From: Lutibacter sp.
GTDB taxonomy: Bacteria; Bacteroidota; Bacteroidia; Flavobacteriales; Flavobacteriaceae
Length of the DNA: 6,698 nt
Assembly: GCA_003516285.1 (NCBI GenBank)
Contig: DPCK01000005.1
Location: forward strand, 11,604 to 18,301
Direction of reading: 5' to 3'
Both the position numbers and the translations under genes were made by a program. The stretch's first letter is position 1; each line of letters opens with the position of its first letter. Shown piece after piece: positions 1 through 5,658 of the stretch. The notes below the pieces were generated by a model that worked only from the letters and a program-made list of their open reading frames with translations, did not search any database and was not told the DNA's origin.

Positions 1-1056
1 CCAAATGCACCAGACAATCCAGATTTACGTTGGGAAGAAACCGCACAATTAAATGTTGGTTTTGAAGCAAAATTATTCAATACTTTAAATGTAACATTTG
101 ATTATTTTGTTAAAAAAACATCAGGTATTTTACAATTCACTGAAATTCCAGGATACGTTGGCGCAACAGGAAGTCCATTAGGGAACGTTGCCGATATGGA
201 AAATTCAGGTATTGAGCTTGAACTAGGGTACAAAAAAGAATTTGGCGATGTGAAATTTTCAGCAAATGGAAATATTTCATACTTAAAAAATGAAGTTACT
301 TATTTAGGACAAGGAAAAGATTTTATCACTTCAGGTGCAGCAGGATACCAATCAATGGGAGATATTACAAGAACTCAAGTTGGTGAAGGATATAACTCTT
401 TTTATGGTTTTGAAACTGACGGAATTTTCCAAAACGCAGCAGAAGTTAATGCTTATACCAACGCTGCTGGCGGATTAATTCAACCAAATGCAAGTCCGGG
501 AGATTTTAAATGGGTTGATGTAAATGGTGATGGAAATATCACCGGTGATGACAAACAATTTTTAGGCAGCCCAATTCCGAAATATACTTTTGGTTTAACT
601 TTAAATGCTGATTACAAGGGGTTTGACGTATTGGTGTTTACCCAAGGAGCTGCAGGAAATAAAATATTCCAAGGATTACGAAGACTGGACGTTCCAACCG
701 CAAATTATCAATCTGTTGCTCTAAGCAGATGGACAGGCGAAGGAACATCTAATGATTACCCTAGGCTTATCACTAGTGATCCAAATGGTAACTTCAGTAA
801 AATGTCGAACTTTTATTTAGAAGACGGCGATTATATTAGACTTAAAACAGTACAAATTGGATATACATTGCCATCTAACACAATAAGTAAAATTGGTGCT
901 CAAAAATTGAGACTATATGTTACTGGGGAAAATTTAGCGACACTAACCAATTATACTGGTTACGATCCGGAAATTGGAGGAAATGTTCTAGGGATTGACA
1001 GAGGTTATTATCCTCAGGCAAGATCTTTTATGTTTGGTGTTAACTTACAATTTTAA
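1..1056 (+). CDS. SusC/RagA-family TonB-dependent outer-membrane transporter, C-terminal part (5' truncated)
   Basis: The reading frame is open from base 1, so the ATG at 196 is an internal methionine and the true start lies outside the window. The 351 visible residues form the C-terminal part of the outer-membrane beta-barrel. Family-typical stretches are an N-terminal PDNPDLRWEE segment followed by DYFVKKTSGIL, the loop WVDVNGDGNITGDD (around residues 172-185 of the fragment) followed by PIPKYTFGLTLNADYKGFD, and a final strand ending FMFGVNLQF with a terminal aromatic residue, as expected for BAM-dependent barrel insertion. The plug, TonB box and signal peptide are not visible. The SusD-like gene begins 12 bp downstream, the standard pairing in which SusC forms the pore and SusD the lid of a TonB-driven glycan importer. 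The family does not reveal the substrate; beta-glucan oligosaccharides are inferred from the downstream GH16 enzyme. Confidence 0.95.
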   Translation, partial: PNAPDNPDLRWEETAQLNVGFEAKLFNTLNVTFDYFVKKTSGILQFTEIPGYVGATGSPLGNVADMENSGIELELGYKKEFGDVKFSANGNISYLKNEVTYLGQGKDFITSGAAGYQSMGDITRTQVGEGYNSFYGFETDGIFQNAAEVNAYTNAAGGLIQPNASPGDFKWVDVNGDGNITGDDKQFLGSPIPKYTFGLTLNADYKGFDVLVFTQGAAGNKIFQGLRRLDVPTANYQSVALSRWTGEGTSNDYPRLITSDPNGNFSKMSNFYLEDGDYIRLKTVQIGYTLPSNTISKIGAQKLRLYVTGENLATLTNYTGYDPEIGGNVLGIDRGYYPQARSFMFGVNLQF

Positions 1057-1068
1057 TAACAATAAATT

Positions 1069-2580
1069 ATGAAAACAAAAAAATATAAGTACCTATTATT
1101 TGCCATTGCAATGGTAGCTACAGTAATATCTTGTTCTGATGAATATTTAGATGTGGAACCAAAAGGCGTATTCCTTTCAGGAAACTATTACGCAAATCAA
1201 GAACAAGCATTTTCAGGACTTGTTTCTGTTTATGATGTGATGAGAAAAAATTCAGGTGGTTTTGAAAACATGGTTACTATGTTTAATGCCGGCTCTGATG
1301 ACTTTTATGCAGGAGGAGGTAACTCAAGTGATGGTGCCGGAATACAATCTTTTTCAAACTATTCCATAAACCCAATTGCAATGCCTGTAAGTTTTTGGAG
1401 TGATCATTACCAAGGGATTTACAGAGCAAATATTTTGCTTTTAAAATTGCCTGAAACCACAATGGAAGAAAGCGTAAAAACACGTTATACTGCTGAGACT
1501 AAAGCATTGAGAGCTAATTACTACTTTAATTTGGTGAGAATGTTTGGAAATATTCCATTAATTTTAGAGCCTATAAGTTCTTCAGAAATGTATAATGTGA
1601 CTCAGTCAGCACCATCAGCGATCTATGAGCAAATTGAAAAAGATCTTTTAGAAGCTATCCCTTCTTTACCTGCATCATTAAACCTTTCTACTGAAGCTGG
1701 TAGATTTACAAAAGGCGCTGCACAGGCATTGCTTGGAAAAGTTTATTTGTACCAAAATAAAAATGCATTGGCAGCTGAGCAATTGTCGCAAGTAAATGGT
1801 ACGCCTGGTCAAACCAGCCAATATGGTTATAAATTATTAGAAGACTTTAATGATCTTTGGGTAGTTGACAATAAATTTAACACTGAAGCTATTTTAGAAG
1901 TTGCACACACCAATGTTGGACTTTCAGGATGGGGTAATTGGGGAAGTGGATCTGATGAAGGTAACTCTATTAATACAATGGTAGGGCCAAGAAGTTATGT
2001 TAAAATTAGTGCAAATGCGCCAGATTTACCTTCAGGTTGGAGTTTTAATCCAGTTTTACCTGAATTGTATGACTTATTAAAAAATGATCCTCGTTTTGGC
2101 GCAACTATTTTAGATTTGAAAGCTTTAAAAGAAGCAGGCGATGCTGACTATATAGGCGGTTATCAAGACACAGGATATTTCCTTAACAAATTCACCCCTA
2201 CAAAAGCTGTTGAACACACTGGTGCAGGAGATGCAATTTTAAATTATCGTCAAAATTCTTATGTAATTCGCTTGGCAGATACTTATTTAATGGAAGCTGA
2301 AGCATTAGGAGGAACAGGATCTAGAGCACAAGCATTACTTGATGCAGTAAGATCTAGAGTTGGATTGCCTTCAATTCCTGTTTCAATGAATACTATTATG
2401 GCAGAACGCAGATTGGAATTAGCCGGAGAAGGCCATAGATGGTTTGATTTGGTTAGAACTGGTCAGGCAGCCACTAAATTAAGCAGCAGAGGATTTGTTG
2501 CCGGAAAACATGATATTTTACCTATTCCTTACAAAGAATTGGAAAATACAAAATTGGTACAAAACCCAAATTATAATTAA
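1069..2580 (+). CDS. SusD/RagB-family surface glycan-binding lipoprotein
   Basis: This 503-residue protein has the normal length for the SusD family. A basic, hydrophobic signal peptide ends in a lipobox (VISC, Cys22), and SDE follows the cysteine, resembling the acidic export signal that sends Bacteroidota lipoproteins to the cell surface. The mature protein opens with the typical EYLDVEPKG. The C-terminal region carries the family hallmark: AERRLELAGEGHRWFDLVRTG (from about residue 445), then LPIPYKELENTKLVQNPNY at the end. The middle, including the KALRANYYFNLVRMFG helix region, fits the TPR-rich SusD fold. SusD proteins cap the SusC barrel and bind oligosaccharides before import. Spacers of 12 bp on both sides indicate co-transcription with the SusC-like gene and the following lipoprotein. 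The ATG was chosen because it begins the complete lipoprotein signal; the leader is AT-rich with no Shine-Dalgarno sequence, as is usual in this phylum. The ligand cannot be read from sequence; laminarin-type glucan is inferred from context. Confidence 0.96.
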   Translation: MKTKKYKYLLFAIAMVATVISCSDEYLDVEPKGVFLSGNYYANQEQAFSGLVSVYDVMRKNSGGFENMVTMFNAGSDDFYAGGGNSSDGAGIQSFSNYSINPIAMPVSFWSDHYQGIYRANILLLKLPETTMEESVKTRYTAETKALRANYYFNLVRMFGNIPLILEPISSSEMYNVTQSAPSAIYEQIEKDLLEAIPSLPASLNLSTEAGRFTKGAAQALLGKVYLYQNKNALAAEQLSQVNGTPGQTSQYGYKLLEDFNDLWVVDNKFNTEAILEVAHTNVGLSGWGNWGSGSDEGNSINTMVGPRSYVKISANAPDLPSGWSFNPVLPELYDLLKNDPRFGATILDLKALKEAGDADYIGGYQDTGYFLNKFTPTKAVEHTGAGDAILNYRQNSYVIRLADTYLMEAEALGGTGSRAQALLDAVRSRVGLPSIPVSMNTIMAERRLELAGEGHRWFDLVRTGQAATKLSSRGFVAGKHDILPIPYKELENTKLVQNPNYN

Positions 2581-2592
2581 AAATATAAAAAC

Positions 2593-4686
2593 ATGAAATT
2601 ATTTAAATATTTTTTAAGTGCGATTTTAGTCGTAACAGCTATTTGGAGTTGTACCGATGAGGATTTTGGCAGCCTTGATTTTTTATCAACCGCCACTGCT
2701 CCAACAAATGTCTCGGCATTGTTTAATGTCACACAAGACAATACTGGCACGGTAACAATTACGCCCAATAGTGAAGGCGCTGTTTCTTATGATATTTTTT
2801 ATGGTGACAATACAGCTTCACCCAGCAACGTAAAACAAGGCAAAAGCATTGTACACGTTTATAATGAAGGTACCTACACCGTTAAAATAGCAGCTATTGG
2901 CATTACTGGTTTAAAAACTGAAATGACCCATAATTTAGTGGTTTCCTTTAAAGCTCCTCAAAATTTAGTGGTCGTTATCCAAAATGATTTGGCAGTTTCA
3001 AAAAAGGTAAACGTTACGGCAACTGCTGATTTTGCAATGTTGTTCGACGTATACTTTGGAGAAGCCGGCAACGATGAGCCAGTATCTGCAAATAATGGTG
3101 GGACTGCTTCTTACATTTATCAAGAAGCTGGAACATACACCATTAGGGTTGTATCAAAAAGTGCAGCCATTCAAACTACTGAATATACAGTAAGTTTTAC
3201 GGTAACTGCAATATTACAGCCTTTGGCTTCTGCACCAACGCCTCCAAGCAGAGCTGCGTCAGATGTAATTTCTATTTACAGCGCAAAATATGTTGATGTG
3301 GCAGGTTCAAATTACAATCCAGATTGGGGACAATCTGGTCAGGGAAGCAGCTATGCTGAATTTGATTTGAATGGAGATAAAATGCTTAATTATATTAAAC
3401 TAAGTTATCAAGGAATTGATCTTGGTTCGGCAATCAATGCTTCTTCTATGGAATTTTTACATATTGATATTTGGACGGCCGATGATATGTCAATAGATAT
3501 ATACCCACTTCCAAATGGTGTGATACCTGCAAACGAACGTTTTGTTACAAAAACTTTGGTGGCAAATCAATGGAACAGTTTTAACATTCCTTTGTCCGAT
3601 TTTACAAGTCAAGGTTTGCCTTTAGGTAATTTAAAACAATTTAAGTTTGTTGGAGCTCCTTGGGCTACAGGAACTGTTTTTATTGACAATCTATATTTTT
3701 ATAAAGCACCTGAACCAGCATCTGGACTAGAAGGAATATGGAAACTTGCACCTGAAGCAGGGGCATTAAAAGTTGGACCATCTTATGGAAGTGGTGAATG
3801 GTGGAGTAGCGATGCACAAGCTGTAATTGACAGGGCTTGCCTTTTTGATGATGAATATGTTTTTTCCATAGATGGATCATTTAGTAATGTTTTAGGAACA
3901 TCAACGTTTCTGGAAGGATGGCAAGGAAAGTCCCCTGATGGTTGTGGAACTCCTGTAGCTCCTCACAATGGGTCTGCCGCCGCAACTTATATTTATGATG
4001 CGACTGCAGGAACTATTACCCTTAATGGAGCAGGTGCCTATTTAGGCATTCCTAAGGCCAACAATGCTGGAGAATTGCCAAATGTTGCTGTTCCTTCTTC
4101 TATTGTTTATGATGTAGTTCTTTCAGACAATAACAATACAATGACCGTTGTTATTGAAACAGGATCAGGCGTATTTTGGAGTTTTAAGCTTGTAAGATAT
4201 ATATCCCCTATTGTTGGAACATGGAAACTTGCACCTGAAGCTGGAGCTTTAAAAGTAGGCCCATCTTACGGAAGCGGTGATTGGTGGAGTAGCGATGCAC
4301 AAGCTGTAATTGATAGGGCTTGTCTTTTTGATGACGAATATGTTTTCTCTTCAAATGGATCATTTAGCAATGTTTTAGGAACTTCGACGTTTCTGGAAGG
4401 ATGGCAAGGAAAGTCCCCTGATGGTTGTGGAACACCCGTAGCTCCACACAATGGTGAAGGTGCAGCCACTTACTCCTATAATCCAACAACAGGTAAAGTT
4501 ACTCTTAATGGAGAAGGCGCCTATTTAGGAATTCCAAAAGCAAACAATTCAGGAGAATTACCAAATGTTGCAGTTCCTTCTTCTATTATATATGATGCAG
4601 TACTTTCAGATAATAATAATAAAATGACAATAGTTATTGAAGCAGGATCAGGAGTTTTTTGGTCCTTCAAATTTGTTAAGAATTAA
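2593..4686 (+). CDS. Modular surface glycan-binding lipoprotein: 2 PKD-like domains, CBM-like domain, tandem duplicated C-terminal domain
   Basis: This 697-residue protein sits in the SusE/SusF position directly after susCD-like genes and is probably a surface glycan-binding protein. The signal peptide ends at Cys20 (AIWSC) and is followed by the acidic TDEDF. Apparent domains are PKD/Ig-like 1 (about 37-119), PKD-like 2 (about 121-207), a beta-sandwich CBM-like domain (about 215-375, with VISIYSAKYVDVAG, NYNPDWGQSGQG and ending FIDNLYFYKAPEP), then two copies of a 156-residue domain (381-536 and 542-697) at a period of 161 residues. Each copy starts G(I/T)WKLAPEAGALKVGPSYG and includes an SG(E/D)WWSSDAQ patch and two cysteines (416/451 and 577/612). 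The GxW opening and the closing FWSFK strand suggest a lipocalin-like barrel, which is inference. No catalytic motif was recognised. The paired terminal domains and exposed tryptophans suggest multivalent beta-glucan binding. Binding itself is inferred from position and architecture, since these domains have no function assignable from sequence alone. Confidence 0.85.
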   Translation: MKLFKYFLSAILVVTAIWSCTDEDFGSLDFLSTATAPTNVSALFNVTQDNTGTVTITPNSEGAVSYDIFYGDNTASPSNVKQGKSIVHVYNEGTYTVKIAAIGITGLKTEMTHNLVVSFKAPQNLVVVIQNDLAVSKKVNVTATADFAMLFDVYFGEAGNDEPVSANNGGTASYIYQEAGTYTIRVVSKSAAIQTTEYTVSFTVTAILQPLASAPTPPSRAASDVISIYSAKYVDVAGSNYNPDWGQSGQGSSYAEFDLNGDKMLNYIKLSYQGIDLGSAINASSMEFLHIDIWTADDMSIDIYPLPNGVIPANERFVTKTLVANQWNSFNIPLSDFTSQGLPLGNLKQFKFVGAPWATGTVFIDNLYFYKAPEPASGLEGIWKLAPEAGALKVGPSYGSGEWWSSDAQAVIDRACLFDDEYVFSIDGSFSNVLGTSTFLEGWQGKSPDGCGTPVAPHNGSAAATYIYDATAGTITLNGAGAYLGIPKANNAGELPNVAVPSSIVYDVVLSDNNNTMTVVIETGSGVFWSFKLVRYISPIVGTWKLAPEAGALKVGPSYGSGDWWSSDAQAVIDRACLFDDEYVFSSNGSFSNVLGTSTFLEGWQGKSPDGCGTPVAPHNGEGAATYSYNPTTGKVTLNGEGAYLGIPKANNSGELPNVAVPSSIIYDAVLSDNNNKMTIVIEAGSGVFWSFKFVKN
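3733..4200 (+). repeat. Tandem intragenic repeat, copy 1 (residues 381-536 of the gene 3 lipoprotein)
   Basis: This is the first of two direct in-frame copies of a 468-bp unit, repeating at a period of 483 bp (161 codons) with no gaps in the protein alignment. Counted by eye, about 134 of 156 residues are identical to copy 2 (about 86%). Differences cluster in the middle (HNGSAAATYIYDATAGTIT) and at the C-terminal end. The WW pair is at residues 403-404 and the cysteines are at 416 and 451. A five-residue linker, ISPIV, joins it to copy 2. Confidence 0.95.
4216..4683 (+). repeat. Tandem intragenic repeat, copy 2 (residues 542-697 of the gene 3 lipoprotein)
   Basis: This second copy ends at the last codon before the stop, so the protein terminates exactly at the domain boundary. 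It keeps the WW pair (564-565) and both cysteines (577 and 612). The copies share a 47-nt stretch without mismatch (3904-3950 and 4387-4433) encoding TFLEGWQGKSPDGCG, while other parts differ at synonymous and non-synonymous sites. This indicates a real, fairly recent domain duplication and not an assembly artefact. Confidence 0.95.
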
Positions 4687-4698
4687 AAAATTAATAAA

Positions 4699-5580
4699 AT
4701 GAAAAATATAAAATATATAATCACTTTTCTTTCCATTGCACTGGTATTCAGCAGCTGCGAAAAAGAAAACTATGAGTTTGGTGATCTTGTTACGCCTACA
4801 AATATGGTGGTAACAACTGAAATTGTTGGCGTAGATGCCACACATCCAAACGGAGACGGAAGCGGAACAGTTCATTTTAATGTTACTGCAGATAATGCAA
4901 TTACATATAGATTTGTATATGATGGAGCTGAATCAACATCTGCTTTAGGAACAAAAACTTACACTTTCGGAACAACAGGTCTTAAGAAATATGCAGTAAC
5001 TGTTGTCGCATACGGAACGGGTGGTGTTTCAAGCAGTAAAACTGTTGAAGTTGAAGTTTTGGTGGTGTACTTACCGCCTGCCGATTTATTGACAATGTTA
5101 ACATCTGACAGTTCAAGAACTTGGAGATTGAAGGCTGAGTCTACCGGACACTTTGGTGTTGGCCCAGCTGATGCTGACCAACCAGTTTGGTGGGCTGCTG
5201 CTCCTAATGATAAAGCTGCATTTGGAGCATATGATGACCGATTCATTTTTAATGTAGACGGAACATTTACGCACATTACAAATGGTGATACATTCGGGAA
5301 ATTGGCAGCTATGGCTGCTGATTTAGGCGGTGATCAAGGCTTAACGCCTGATGGCAACGGTGAATCTGTTTTCGCATTGGCAGATTACAGCGAAAGCTGG
5401 AACTTATCTGCTCCTGGCGGACAAGAAACATTAACATTTTCAAATATTGGATACCACGGATTTTATGTTGGTGGTGACCATAAATATGCAATCTTATCCA
5501 GATCTGCAAACGAAATGTCTATTAAAACTGTAGGAGCCGATGGTAATGGCTGGTTTGCAATATTAGTTGCAATTGACTAA
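4699..5580 (+). CDS. Putative surface glycan-binding lipoprotein: PKD-like domain plus divergent copy of the gene 3 C-terminal domain
   Basis: This 293-residue lipoprotein has a signal peptide ending at Cys20 (VFSSC) followed by EKEN, which is acidic and consistent with surface export. A PKD-like domain spans about residues 33-120; its PNGDGSG (50-56) and FNVTADNAITYRF are closely matched in the GH16 protein downstream. Residues about 135-293 are a diverged relative of the repeated domain of the preceding gene. Shared landmarks in the same order are TWRL (141-144, versus TWKL), GVGP, a WW pair (164-165), YDDRFIFNVDGTF (178-190, versus FDDEYVFSIDGSF), TPDGNG (216-221, versus SPDGCG) and a closing GWFAILV strand. 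Neither repeat cysteine is present (Gly176 and Asn220 by my alignment). No enzyme motif is visible. Its 12-bp spacing from gene 3 and the terminator-like hairpin after it suggest that it ends the operon. Beta-glucan binding is inferred from context; the protein would usually be annotated as hypothetical or PKD-domain. Confidence 0.8.
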   Translation: MKNIKYIITFLSIALVFSSCEKENYEFGDLVTPTNMVVTTEIVGVDATHPNGDGSGTVHFNVTADNAITYRFVYDGAESTSALGTKTYTFGTTGLKKYAVTVVAYGTGGVSSSKTVEVEVLVVYLPPADLLTMLTSDSSRTWRLKAESTGHFGVGPADADQPVWWAAAPNDKAAFGAYDDRFIFNVDGTFTHITNGDTFGKLAAMAADLGGDQGLTPDGNGESVFALADYSESWNLSAPGGQETLTFSNIGYHGFYVGGDHKYAILSRSANEMSIKTVGADGNGWFAILVAID

Positions 5581-5590
5581 AAATTAATTT

Positions 5591-5623
5591 TAAAATGAAG
5601 GGGTAAATTACCCCTTCATTTTA
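5591..5623 (+). terminator. Perfect hairpin, probable intrinsic terminator (or attenuator) before the GH16 gene
   Basis: A perfect inverted repeat begins 11 bp after the stop of the gene 4 lipoprotein. The arms TAAAATGAAGGGGTAA (5591-5606) and TTACCCCTTCATTTTA (5608-5623) match fully around one central base. As RNA this gives a stem of about 13 bp with a GGGG/CCCC top and a 7-nt TAAATTA loop, followed by a T-rich tail that is partly within the stem (TTTTATATTCTATTT). It sits in the only long gap of the cluster (5581-5658), so it probably ends or dampens transcription from the upstream operon. The tail is not a pure T run, so partial read-through is possible. Confidence 0.75.
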
Positions 5624-5630
5624 TATTCTA

Positions 5631-5648
5631 TTTAAATATCGATTTAAA
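5631..5648. repeat. Short AT-rich inverted repeat just upstream of the GH16 start
   Basis: TTTAAAT-ATCG-ATTTAAA has 7-bp perfect arms, a 4-bp spacer and a central ATCGAT, ending 10 bp before the GH16 start codon. It could be an operator or a weak leader hairpin, but in DNA this AT-rich it may be chance. No convincing Bacteroidota promoter (TAnnTTTG with an upstream TTG) was found between the terminator-like hairpin and the start codon. Confidence 0.25.
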
Positions 5649-5658
5649 AAAATCTTTT

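Noticed and set aside
196..1056. ATG at 196 as the start of a complete 286-residue protein
   Set aside because: The same frame is open back to base 1 and encodes SusC-like barrel sequence, so this is an internal methionine of a truncated gene.
4266..4469. Minus-strand ORFs opposite the lipoproteins (including 1283-1483, 3680-3880, 4266-4469, 4648-4875, 4959-5276, 5628-5873 and 6222-6473)
   Set aside because: They are short, opposite well-supported genes, and lack leaders or domain motifs; they are explained as antisense shadows.
3733..4683. The tandem repeat as an assembly or collapse artefact
   Set aside because: The copies differ at about 22 residues and many silent sites spread along the length, so they are distinct real sequences.
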